Positions 44,766 to 53,210 of a stretch of DNA of 64,000 nt are shown here, in pieces. The DNA is taken from the NCBI GenBank assembly GCA_020632875.1, contig JACKET010000004.1:1-64000 (forward strand). Direction: 5' to 3'. Position 1 is the stretch's first letter; the number at the start of each line of letters is the position of its first letter. The notes beneath the pieces are model-generated. The model was not told the origin of the DNA and did no database searches. It saw only the letters and a program-made list of their open reading frames with translations. The DNA is from Alphaproteobacteria bacterium. Lineage in GTDB: Bacteria; Myxococcota_A; UBA796; GCA-2862545. The position numbers were made by a program, and so were the translations under genes.

Positions 44766-45098
44766 CTACTTCGGGGGCAGGGACGCGGCGTAGCCCCGGC
44801 CGCGATCGAGCCAGTGGTGGAGCGCGGCGTCCGTCGCGACCGACGCGCTGGCGATCAGCACCCAGCCCGTCATCAGGGTCTCGCCGCGCTTCATGCCGGC
44901 GGCACCGGGCTCGGCGATGAATGCCGCGAAGTCCTCCTTCGCGCACCGGATCATCAGCGCGCCGTCGCTGTGGGCCCCGGCGGCCATGTGGCCCCCGACG
45001 GTCCACCCGATGCCGCCGAACATCTTCTTCTCGACGAGACCCGGCGTTCCGGCGAGGTGGGTGCGGATTCGCTCCGCGAGGTCCGGGTCGTACGGCAA
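44766..45098 (-). CDS. TfoX N-terminal domain protein (TTG start)
   Basis: 110 residues from TTG at 45098; GAGGAGG lies six bases upstream, and no ATG or GTG is placed as well. PYDPDLAERIRTHLAGTPGL followed by VEKKMFGGIGWTVGGHMAAG is the TfoX N-terminal domain signature (KMFGG). No TfoX C-terminal domain is present, as in many small stand-alone members whose role is not competence. Ends ALHHWLDRGRGYAASLPPK. It leads an operon with the oxidoreductase downstream and is divergent from a second oxidoreductase. Confidence 0.82.
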   Translation of the reverse strand: MPYDPDLAERIRTHLAGTPGLVEKKMFGGIGWTVGGHMAAGAHSDGALMIRCAKEDFAAFIAEPGAAGMKRGETLMTGWVLIASASVATDAALHHWLDRGRGYAASLPPK

Positions 45099-45198
45099 GA
45101 GGCCTCCTCGGGCTTCGCGCCCTGCGAGCCCGAGGATACCGCCGAGGTCGCGTCGGACGCACGCGACGCGGTACGCTGGGGCCTGTCCCGGGGACTCC

Positions 45199-46211
45199 GT
45201 GCCGAAGCGCTGGCATCTCTCTGAATTCGGACTGGCGCACCTCGCGTGCGTCGAGGTCGACCCGGTGCCGCCGGGGCCGGGCGAGGTGCGGCTCCGCATG
45301 CGGGCGGTCTCGCTGAACTACCGCGACCTGCTGATGGTGCGCGGGCACTACGATCCGCGCGTGCCGCGGCCGCTCGTGCCGTGCTCCGACGGGGTCGGTG
45401 TGGTCGAGGCCGTCGGGCCGGGCGTCGAGGCCCGTCCGGGCGAGCGGCGCATCCCGATCTTCGCCCAGGGCTGGCTCGCGGGGCCCCCGCGGGCCGAGCA
45501 CCTGCGCACGACCCTCGGCGGTCCCCTGCCGGGCACGCTGCAGACGCACCTCGTCGTGCCGTATGCCGCCACGGTCCCCGCGCCGACGGGGCTCTCCGAC
45601 GCCGAGGCCGCGACGCTCCCCTGCGCGGGCGTGACGGCGTGGCACGCGCTCGAAGCGTGCGGGGTCACGGCGGGGAGCACGGTCGCGACGCTGGGCACCG
45701 GCGGCGTCTCGATCTTCGCGCTCCAGCTCGCGCGCGCGATGGGGGCGCGGGTCGCCATCACGTCCAGCTCGCCCGCCAAGCTCGACCGGGCCCGCGCGCT
45801 GGGCGCCGAGCACACCGTCGACTACCGCGCCACTCCCGACTGGGGCCGCGAGATCGCCCGCTGGGCCGGCGATTCCGGTGTGGATGCCGTCATCGAGGTC
45901 GGCGGGGCCGGCACGATCGGCGAGAGCCTGCGCGCCGTGCGCGTCGGCGGCACCCTCGCGCTGATCGGGGTCCTCGACGGGGGCGCCGGCGACGTGCCGC
46001 TCGTGAAGGCGCTCATGCGGTCCGTGCGCATCCAGGGCGTCCTGGTGGGCTCGCGCGACCACTTCGAGGCCCTGTCGAAGGTCGTGACCTCCAGCGGCAT
46101 CCGCCCGGTGGTCGACCGCGTGTTCCCGTTCGACGAGGCTCCGATGGCCTTCGAACACCTGGCGTCCGGTGCCCACTTCGGCAAGGTCGTCGTCACCCTC
46201 CCGGAGGACGC

Positions 46212-46215
<4 letters not shown>
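45199..46215 (+). CDS. Zinc-less MDR alcohol dehydrogenase-like oxidoreductase
   Basis: 338 residues from GTG 45199. RAVSLNYRDLLMVRGHYDPR (GroES-like domain), VPCSDGVGVVEAVGPGVEA, LPCAGVTAWHALEACG, then the NAD(P)-binding VATLGTGGVSIFALQLARAM and GAEHTVDYRATPDWG. This pattern (NYRDLL, SD.VGVV) is that of NAD(P)-dependent zinc-less alcohol dehydrogenase-like proteins. The stop overlaps the kinase start (ATGA), so it is co-translated with the kinase. Confidence 0.88.
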
Positions 46216-47381
<1,166 letters not shown>

Positions 47382-47429
47382 CGGTCACGGCCCGTCCGAG
47401 GCCGGCCGCTGCATAGAAGGCGCTGAGTT

Positions 47430-47855
47430 TCACACTGCGTCGTGACGATGAAACGGGCGTCTCGAGGCCTGGAGGTAGGTGAGTGCAAGCGCCGCGAGCG
47501 CGAGAGGAATGCCGACCGTCGGAATGAAGGTCGCCCCGGCGATACCAAGCGCGACCCAGCCCAGTTTCGCTGTGGCCACCAGGCTTTCACCCACGTGAAG
47601 TGCGTAATGCTCGAGCACATCACGATGGCGGATCCGAATGGACAACGAGACGAGAACCGCAAGGAGTCCTGCAGCGCCGGCGAGCGTGACCTGGAGTGGG
47701 GATGCTCCGAGACAAGCTGCAACGCCCCAGGGCAGAACGGCCACCGATGCGAGGAACAGGAACCGAAGAGCGACGATCACCAATACTGCGGCGATGGCCG
47801 ATGGGTTCGGTGGATCGCTTTCCTGCGGCAGCTTCATCGGACGAACGCGTAACAT
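47430..47855 (-). CDS. Hypothetical membrane protein
   Basis: 141 residues (an ATG at 47837, MKLPQESDPP, is an alternative start). Four hydrophobic segments: AIAAVLVIVALRFLFLASVA, VAACLGASPLQVTLAGAAGL, and after a charged loop (SIRIRHRDVLEHYALHVG) a pair in ATAKLGWVALGIAGATFIPT and VGIPLALAALALTYLQ. Composition is less GC-rich than the neighbours. No family recognised; position at the edge of the accessory region. Confidence 0.55.
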   Translation of the reverse strand: MLRVRPMKLPQESDPPNPSAIAAVLVIVALRFLFLASVAVLPWGVAACLGASPLQVTLAGAAGLLAVLVSLSIRIRHRDVLEHYALHVGESLVATAKLGWVALGIAGATFIPTVGIPLALAALALTYLQASRRPFHRHDAV

Positions 47856-47972
47856 GCAAAGCCCAGCGCTCCACCATCATCGCTCCGATGCGAAGTCGGC
47901 CCCAGTATGGCTACTGACCTCTGGTGAGACCGCCTTCCACTGCGCCATGATCCATAAGTTTGGCATCTGTCT

Positions 47973-48812
47973 CTACGACCCGACTCGCTGAAACACCCCC
48001 AACACTCCAACAGATCTATCGGAAAGGGGACCGTCGACAATTCGGATCCCCCCAAAGAGCGAACACCGAACCTCACAGTACAAGACACCAACACCTGTAG
48101 GTTGGGTCGCGAGGCTCGGAAGCGTGTCGGCAACGCCGTGGCCCGGAGAGCAGATGAGTACTGCCTCGTGGCACCCACTCTGTCGGGCTACCAGACCGCC
48201 AGAAGTGATCTCGTCAGATCCGGGAGCCAGTGCCCCCATCTCTTGTAGCGTGATGGCCAGGGATCCCACACCCGCACGCTCGACGGAGGCGCGGCCGCAG
48301 AGGTCCATCGACGGGCTGTCAACCGAAGGTACCCGCCCGGTGTGTTGAGGCCATCCTGCGTCGTCCCAGGCGAACACATCCACGAAGGGAACTCGATTGG
48401 GCCCGCGCGGAAGCCGGACGCCAAAGGGAGCATACTCCGTTGACGAAAGTGGGAACGACGGTCGAAACGTGATGCGGTGCGACGGAGAGTCGTCCAACTC
48501 GAGTATCAGAATCCCCAGACGACCGGTCAGGCGATCGATCTCACGATGGAGCAAGCAGCATAGAACGGCTATTCGCGTGGCCGCTCCGAATTCGACGACA
48601 TGCGGTTCGCACTCCATGTAGCCGAACCCATTGTCGAATATCGCTTCTCCGATTGACGGGAAGGACCATCGCGCGGGCGTCATAGAAAGACCCGAATTGG
48701 CAACAGTTCCAAATGGAAGATCGAGACACCGGACTCGAAGCCGGCAAGCCAAGCGGCCTGCGGTGTCGAGTATGTTGCGTAGCTTGTCGCATTCGTGGCG
48801 AGGTTGACCCAA
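47973..48812 (-). CDS. Hypothetical protein in atypical-composition patch
   Basis: Up to 279 residues; the true start may be the internal ATG giving MTPARWSFPSIGEAIFDNGF (about 48682), since the first 43 residues look non-coding. The body has ordinary protein character (AVLCCLLHREIDRLTGRLGI, ILELDDSPSHRITFRPSFPL, VFAWDDAGWPQHTG, ending GVLGVFQRVGS). No signal peptide, membrane helix or known motif. Codon use is weakly biased compared with housekeeping genes in the window, as in transferred or immunity-type genes. Confidence 0.4.
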   Translation of the reverse strand: MGQPRHECDKLRNILDTAGRLACRLRVRCLDLPFGTVANSGLSMTPARWSFPSIGEAIFDNGFGYMECEPHVVEFGAATRIAVLCCLLHREIDRLTGRLGILILELDDSPSHRITFRPSFPLSSTEYAPFGVRLPRGPNRVPFVDVFAWDDAGWPQHTGRVPSVDSPSMDLCGRASVERAGVGSLAITLQEMGALAPGSDEITSGGLVARQSGCHEAVLICSPGHGVADTLPSLATQPTGVGVLYCEVRCSLFGGIRIVDGPLSDRSVGVLGVFQRVGS

Positions 48813-48865
48813 CCGCGACGGGCCGGTCTGTCTGGAGTCTGTTCTGGACGGAATGCGTTTGACAA

Positions 48866-49201
48866 CTACGCCCCTTCAACCCGGTGCATCGCAAGGACCA
48901 GAGGCGGCGGCGCTGGCGATGCGTCGTCCAGAACGACACGAACCTGCCCTGGCCACGTCCGGGAAACTCGAAGCCCGCTCCCGCGAACGACATCGACTGG
49001 CGCGCCCAAGAGCGATGCCAGTGATTCGAGATCCGAGGGCTCTGGCGCCCGACCCCTCGGGGACCATGATGGTGAGGCCGTCGTAATTCGACTCCTGCGG
49101 CGACCCGGGACCGAATTCCGACACGAGCCGGTCGTAGTGTCGCTGCTACGCTGTCCCCGCGGTCCGAACAGAACAAATTCGCATGGTGCAATCTCCATCA
49201 T
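48866..49201 (-). pseudogene. Possible decayed small gene (frame changes)
   Basis: A 111-codon open frame begins MMEIAPCEFVLFGPRGQRSS, but the protein-like continuation switches frame: DRLVSEFGPGSPQESNYDGL in the next frame around 49090-49130, then back to RAPEPSDLESLASLLGAPVD and VRVVLDDASPAPPPLVLAMH to a TAG stop. The best reading is a ~110-residue gene with two compensating frame changes. Family unknown. Low confidence; sequencing error is an alternative. No other gene is visible from 48813 to 49317. Confidence 0.3.
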
Positions 49202-49317
49202 GCGAAGGCGAGTCCGGAAAGGACGTACTGAATGATGATCAACGTAGCCTTCTCCGCCTCTGCAAACGCCAGAGCCTCACACCGCAGTGAACACCACCCA
49301 TGGGTCACTCCAGTACA

Positions 49318-49880
49318 CTACCGCTCGCCCAGGCGAACCGCCGCGAGGGCCGTCCGCATCGCCCGATTCACGAACCCCGCCTCCACAGGTCGCCGGGCCG
49401 CGTCCATCAGGCGAACCACCGCCACCGTGCCCACGGCAGAGGGCGAACCGAACCACCGCTCCAGATTCGCGCGGGCGGTCCGAATCCACTTGGAGCGCTC
49501 CCGATGTTGTGAGAGAGCATCGACCCGCTGCCATCTCCGGCCACATGGCACGTGTTCGGACCAGGACGTCGAAGATGTACACGAAGTCTTTGGCCCGCTT
49601 GGCGCGGTCCTTTCATCACCGGGGGCTCGGTACCCCGATCATGGAGCGCCCCGAACTCGGCCGCGAGGAGGAGCTCCGACAGGCTCGGCTGGTCCGCGAG
49701 GCGCGGGGCGACCGCCAGGTCGATGTCGAGCAGCGCCTCGTCGGGTCGTCGAACGCCGGGCAGGGCCTGAAACGCCCACGCAGCGAACCCACCGCACAGG
49801 ACGTACTCTCCGGCGAGGGGCTCGAGAGCGATCACGACGCGTGCGAGGTCCTCGAGTGCAGCCTCGAACGTCGGCTTCAT
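49318..49880 (-). pseudogene. AbiEii-like nucleotidyltransferase toxin, frameshifted
   Basis: Starts ATG 49880 (MKPTFEAALEDLARVVIALE) with a nucleotidyltransferase-type GG motif (YVLCGGFAAWAF) and the catalytic-type acidic pair LLDIDLAV (DxD). The frame is lost after EPPVM at about 49615, where an extra A (GTGATGAAAGG) shifts reading. The next frame continues KDRAKRAKDFVYIFDVLVR, and near 49537 a second shift leads to RVDALSQHRERSKWIRTARA and the stop at 49318. All three segments are protein-like and collinear. The start overlaps the upstream regulator stop by four bases (ATGA), as in AbiE-type type IV toxin-antitoxin pairs. Confidence 0.65.
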
Positions 49881-50929
49881 GCCCCGCTCTCGGCCAGGAT
49901 TCGTTCGCGGACGAGCTCCGCCTGCTCCAGACCGCGGGCCGGGCTGGCAACGACATCGAGCGCCGCCTGCCACGGGTCGACGACCCCGCCGGACGCCGCG
50001 CGGAACACCGACTCCGGGTACGCCGACACGATCAGGGCGGCCTCGGCATCTCGTGCGTCGCAACGACCTGCGCCGAGCGCATCCAGAGCAGCGTCGACCG
50101 CACGAACGTGGACCTCGGGCACCTGGTACGGCGCATGGAGGAGCCCGTGGTGCTCGCAGGCCGCGAATCCACCGAGCACCCTCCCCTCGCCTCCGAGGCC
50201 CGATGACTCGAGCGGGCCGAACAGCCCGCGCACGTACACCCGCGCAGCCGGCACGAGACGGTCCTCGTGCACCCAGTCCTCGAGAAGCGAGGGAAGGTCC
50301 CGGAGAACCAACCGTCGCCCATCGAGGTACCCGAGCGACTCGAAGTCACGAACGAACCGATAGGCCTTGCTGCGGGAGACGCCCGCCACCTCGGCCAGGT
50401 CCGCTGCCGTTCGCACCCCTCCGCCACCAACCGGATTTCGAGGCACCTTCATGAGGACCTTCGCGAGCCACCGGTTCAGGTCCGAGAAGGGCTGCTTGAC
50501 GCTGTGGCGGACGGGAGCGGCCGACTCCCGCTCGCCCTCCTCGTGAACGTCGAGCCCCACCGCGGCCACGCGTAGCCGGACGACGCCGCGCTCATCCAGG
50601 GCGCCCCACCCGACGTCCGGGGCGTACGACACCATGAATTCCTCCGCGGCCTCCAGAGACTTCGGGCCCAGTCGCGGTGCCACGACCACCACCATCGGCA
50701 CGGCGCCCTTCGCCTCAGCTCTACCGACGAGGGTGCCCTCAGCGAGGCGACCGATGAGGGCCTCGACGCGTGCTGCGGCAATCGACTTCACCGAGACGAG
50801 CACGTGGCGGCGGCCGAATCTCGCGCGAAAGTCGAAGCTCGATCCCGATGGTTCCAGCGAGTCGACCGCGTCGGCGTGGTCGACGAGGGCACTTCGGACG
50901 AGGCTCTCGTGCTCCGCTCCACTGATCAC
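49877..50929 (-). CDS. AbiEi-like winged-helix antitoxin/regulator
   Basis: 350 residues from GTG 50929, with AGGAGA six bases upstream. The first ~150 residues include a nuclease-like alpha/beta domain (SFDFRARFGRRHVLVSVKSI, PMVVVVAPRLGPKSLEAAEE). Residues about 175-235 are a winged helix-turn-helix (VRTAADLAEVAGVSRSKAYR FVRDFESLGYL in two runs). The C-terminal part ends RGLEQAELVRERILAESGA. Architecture and the ATGA-coupled nucleotidyltransferase downstream match AbiEi-type antitoxins of type IV systems (PF09952-like, from memory). The toxin partner is frameshifted, so this may be a left-over repressor. Confidence 0.65.
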   Translation of the reverse strand: MISGAEHESLVRSALVDHADAVDSLEPSGSSFDFRARFGRRHVLVSVKSIAAARVEALIGRLAEGTLVGRAEAKGAVPMVVVVAPRLGPKSLEAAEEFMVSYAPDVGWGALDERGVVRLRVAAVGLDVHEEGERESAAPVRHSVKQPFSDLNRWLAKVLMKVPRNPVGGGGVRTAADLAEVAGVSRSKAYRFVRDFESLGYLDGRRLVLRDLPSLLEDWVHEDRLVPAARVYVRGLFGPLESSGLGGEGRVLGGFAACEHHGLLHAPYQVPEVHVRAVDAALDALGAGRCDARDAEAALIVSAYPESVFRAASGGVVDPWQAALDVVASPARGLEQAELVRERILAESGA

Positions 50930-50969
50930 AGGACATCTCCTGTACAGAGGATATCCCCTGTACACAGGA
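50916..50969. promoter_or_regulatory. Three tandem 18-base operator-like repeats at the antitoxin start
   Basis: Units at 50916-50933, 50934-50951 and 50952-50969, the last two matching 15 of 18 (CATCTCCTGTACAGAGGA and TATCCCCTGTACACAGGA), the first 13 of 18 to its neighbour. Each is built round a near-palindrome (TCCTGTACA.AGGA). The array covers the Shine-Dalgarno and start codon of the antitoxin gene and is a good candidate for autoregulation. Confidence 0.6.
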
Positions 50970-51006
50970 TGATCCAATCGAGCTCCCTGACCCAGACGCC
51001 GAACAC

Positions 51007-51069
51007 GGTCCCCAGATCGGCCGGACAAGAGCCCGCTGTCGTGAACAGGACCGTGCCGGTGGACGGAGC
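51007..51069 (-). pseudogene. Fragment of RHS gene N-terminal region
   Basis: About 63 bases nearly identical to 63140-63201 inside the large RHS gene and on the same strand (shared runs include CCCCAGATCGGCCGGACA and GTCGTGAACAGGACCGTGCC). It encodes the segment around TGTVLFTTAGACPADLG. Nothing else of the RHS gene is attached. It looks like a footprint of a deleted RHS copy. Confidence 0.65.
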
Positions 51070-51119
51070 CAGGCGTCGCCTGAGCGAAGTGGTGAGGAGG
51101 TGGCGAACGGCAGCCCGAA

Positions 51120-51135
51120 TGATATCGTGATATCA
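51120..51135. promoter_or_regulatory. Palindromic operator of the FitAB-like module
   Basis: TGATATCGTGATATCA: perfect 7-base arms (TGATATC/GATATCA) around a 2-base centre, 16 bases before the antitoxin ATG, in the place where ribbon-helix-helix antitoxins bind their own promoters. GGAGGTCG follows as Shine-Dalgarno. Confidence 0.65.
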
Positions 51136-51151
51136 GTCGTCGGAGGTCGAC

Positions 51152-51385
51152 ATGGCGCAGCTGATCGTGCGGAACCTCGAGGACGACATCGTCGAAGCGC
51201 TCAAGGCCCGCGCCGCCGAACACGGACGCTCGGCAGAGGCAGAGCATCGCGAGATCCTGCGCACCGCTCTCCTCGGGCCGACGGCCGGGAAGTCACTCTG
51301 GGAGTGGCTCGCCGCCATGCCGGACGACGGGCACGACGAGGACTTCGAGCGGCTCGACGAGCTGCCCCGAGAGGTCGAGCTGTGA
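51152..51385 (+). CDS. FitA/VapB-like ribbon-helix-helix antitoxin
   Basis: 77 residues. MAQLIVRNLEDDIVEALKAR followed by AAEHGRSAEAEHREILRTAL is the FitA-type RHH DNA-binding domain (strand IVRNL, then two helices). The C-terminal half (KSLWEWLAAMPDDGHDEDFE) would wrap the PIN toxin. GGAGGT lies upstream of the ATG and a palindromic operator before it. The stop overlaps the toxin start by four bases (GTGA). Confidence 0.88.
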   Translation: MAQLIVRNLEDDIVEALKARAAEHGRSAEAEHREILRTALLGPTAGKSLWEWLAAMPDDGHDEDFERLDELPREVEL

Positions 51386-51792
51386 GCTGGCTGCTCGACA
51401 CGAACGTGATCTCGGAGATCCGCAAGGGCCCGCGAGCGGACCCGGGCGTGATCCGTTGGGCCACCGGCCGAACCGACGAAGCCTGGACGAGCGTGATCAC
51501 GATCGGCGAGATTCGTCGGGGGATCGAGCTCAAACGCCGGCGTGACGAGGCGTCCGCCCATCACCTCGATCTGTGGCTCGAGGGTCTCGTGACGGGGTTC
51601 GGGCCTCGCATCCTGCCGGTGGACCAGCGAGTCGCAGAGGTGTGGGCCCGCCTGAACGTACCGGATCCCCGGCCGATCGTGGACGGGCTCATCGCAGCGA
51701 CGGCCGTGGTGCACGGACTGACGCTGGTGACGAGGAACACCCGGGACTTCGAAGCCATGGGTGTTGCGCTGTTCGACCCGTTCGCGGGCTGA
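51382..51792 (+). CDS. FitB/VapC-like PIN-domain toxin
   Basis: 136 residues from GTG 51382. PIN nuclease acidic residues: Asp6 (MSWLLDTNVISEI), Glu in VITIGEIRRGIEL (about 44), Asp in PIVDGLIAATAVVHG (about 101) and the terminal TRNTRDFEAMGVALFDPF (about 119). Complete and apparently functional; expected to cleave RNA (tRNA or mRNA). Forms a toxin-antitoxin pair with the upstream FitA-like gene. The stop is followed within about ten bases by the Asp/Ser repeat of a broken gene. Confidence 0.9.
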   Translation: MSWLLDTNVISEIRKGPRADPGVIRWATGRTDEAWTSVITIGEIRRGIELKRRRDEASAHHLDLWLEGLVTGFGPRILPVDQRVAEVWARLNVPDPRPIVDGLIAATAVVHGLTLVTRNTRDFEAMGVALFDPFAG

Positions 51793-51796
51793 CGGG

Positions 51797-52350
51797 CGGA
51801 CTCAGACACCGATGCGGACATGGACGCCGATTCCGATACGGACTCCGACACCGATTCCGACGCGGACACCGATACGGACTCCGACACCGACGCCGATTCC
51901 GACACGGACTCCGATACCGACGCGGACTCCGATACCGACGCGGACTCCGACACCGACGCGGACTCCGATACCGACGCGGACTCCGATACCGACGCGGACT
52001 CCGACACCGACGCGGACTCGAACGCGGGGCCGTCAGCTGGGAAGGTGTTGGGTGGGCCGTGTGGTGAGGATGTGGTGACGCTCGAGGGCGCCGGCTCGGG
52101 CAGGTCGCCCTGGAGCGCGGGATCAGGTCGGCGCGGGCTCGGGCGGAGCAGCGCGCTTCTCGGCGAGGGTGCGCCCGGCGTTGGTCGCGACGGACGCGAG
52201 CCAGGAGCCGAGCAGTTGCCGATGGCGAGGGCGTGTCCGCCGGTGTTCTTGCCGGACATGGTCTGGAAAAAACCGAAGCCGACGGCGGGAAAGCCCTCCG
52301 CCAAGCCCTGGAGCCCGGCGGAATCGGCCCAGGTACTACAGTGGGCATGA
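51797..52350 (+). pseudogene. 5'-truncated Asp/Ser/Thr-repeat lipoprotein fragment
   Basis: An open frame directly after the toxin gene encodes alternating DSDTDAD repeats for about 75 codons (51797-52022), then GPSAGKVLGGPCGEDVVTLE and a tail of doubtful coding quality, stop at 52350. No signal peptide or start with Shine-Dalgarno precedes the repeat, whereas intact relatives (as at 1746) begin with a lipoprotein signal. It is probably the linker of a lipoprotein gene whose 5' end was lost when the toxin-antitoxin module arrived (inference). Confidence 0.5.
51820..52020 (+). repeat. 18-base tandem repeat (Asp-Ala-Asp-Ser-Asp-Thr)
   Basis: About eight copies of an 18-base unit GACGCGGACTCCGATACC or its GACACC variant, preceded by less regular 6-base units. 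In frame with the fragment above; reads as SESASV-type repeats on the other strand, which is not a real gene. Confidence 0.85.
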
Positions 52351-52439
52351 GCGAACCCGTGTCCACCGCCGCCACCGAACCGCTACTCGTGAGCGCTGCG
52401 CTCCTGGGCAGCCGGCGTGAGGTCGCTTGGCCCGAGACC

Positions 52440-52712
52440 ACGGTTCGTGCTTTGGGGGACGACCGGGTCAGCGCCCACTCGAGGTACGCTAAGGGGTCGA
52501 CGCCGAGCTGGCGCGCGGTGTGGACGAGCGGGAGCAGCGTGCACAGCCGACGCGCGCCTTCATCGTCGCCCGCGTATGGCGAATTGTTCTGGATCAGGCT
52601 GACCTTCCGGAGAGCGCGCTCGCTCCAGTTTTTGTCGAGCGGGACGTCCGCATCGCTGAGGAAGCGGGTGAGCGCGTTCCAGTGGTTTGAGGTAGTACTG
52701 CATCGCCTTGCG
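52440..52712 (-). pseudogene. IS66-family transposase (TnpC) C-terminal remnant
   Basis: On the minus strand: RKAMQYYL, a one-base frame change at about 52684, then HWNALTRFLSDADVPLDKNW followed by SERALRKVSLIQNNSPYAGD, EGARRLCTLLPLVHTARQLG and VDPLAYLEWALTR. This is the conserved C-terminal part of IS66 transposases (L..RFL.DG.vplDNN.sERAlRp.. ..N.lfags..ga...a.l.sl...ak..g.dp..yl). The rest of the element and both ends are missing. It directly abuts the last RHS-associated gene. Confidence 0.7.
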
Positions 52713-52718
52713 AACCAG

Positions 52719-53210
52719 TCAGTTCAGGTGCGACCGTGGGCCGACAGATCGTGCGAGCAACCTGCGCACAGTTTCGATTTCGCGTTCAGTACACTCCAAC
52801 CGGGCAAGCGAGACGGTGCCGCCCGGGTGCTCGAATGAGACGGTCCAAGTCGAAGAACCAGGCTCCCGTGCAGCCGAGACGCTGACCTGACCCCGATTCT
52901 CAAGGACTATCGTCGTTTTTCGCAGCCACCAAGTGCCGAACCAACCAGAAATGGTCACGGAGGATTCAGCAACGAATAGTTGAGCGCGGGTGCGAATAGA
53001 TACGATCGGGACTGCCAGAAGTGAAGCCAAGCCCGCCAATACCACCGTAGCAAGGACGCTTTCAGTGGTGCGTATGGTAATATCGGCCACCAACGCGGCA
53101 CTGAGAATCCTCAGCGCCCACCCCCACTCGCGGAATGGAGCCTGGACCCATTGCACTGACAGGCAGTCGCGGCCATGCTCTATCGGCTTCGCTTTCGCCT
53201 GATCCGTCAA
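52719..53210 (-). CDS. Putative immunity protein for distal RHS cassette (two-helix membrane protein)
   Basis: 163 residues from TTG 53210, overlapping the RHS cassette stop by four bases (TTGA). Residues about 32-75 hold two hydrophobic helices (LRILSAALVADITI and ESVLATVVLAGLASLLAVPI), followed by a beta-rich domain (AQLFVAESSVTISGWFGTWW, TTIVLENRGQVSV, TWTVSFEHPGGTVSLARLE) and a final helix (EREIETVRRLLARS). It looks like a small PH-like membrane domain. Position and coupling directly after a toxin-like RHS tail make immunity the best guess; a membrane location would fit a membrane-active tail. Confidence 0.6.
   Translation of the reverse strand: MTDQAKAKPIEHGRDCLSVQWVQAPFREWGWALRILSAALVADITIRTTESVLATVVLAGLASLLAVPIVSIRTRAQLFVAESSVTISGWFGTWWLRKTTIVLENRGQVSVSAAREPGSSTWTVSFEHPGGTVSLARLECTEREIETVRRLLARSVGPRSHLN

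Noticed and set aside
48541..49191. 216-codon minus-strand frame
   Set aside because: His/Arg/Ser-rich, no start signal, composition of a shadow frame; better fragments lie in other frames.
51561..52304. Minus-strand open frame starting MAEGFPAVGFGFFQTMSGKN with SESASV repeats
   Set aside because: The repeat is the antisense of the Asp/Ser codon repeat; no Shine-Dalgarno. The first 35 residues look protein-like, but the rest does not.
52233..52838. 201-codon plus-strand frame
   Set aside because: Antisense of the IS66 remnant, whose minus-strand reading matches a known family.
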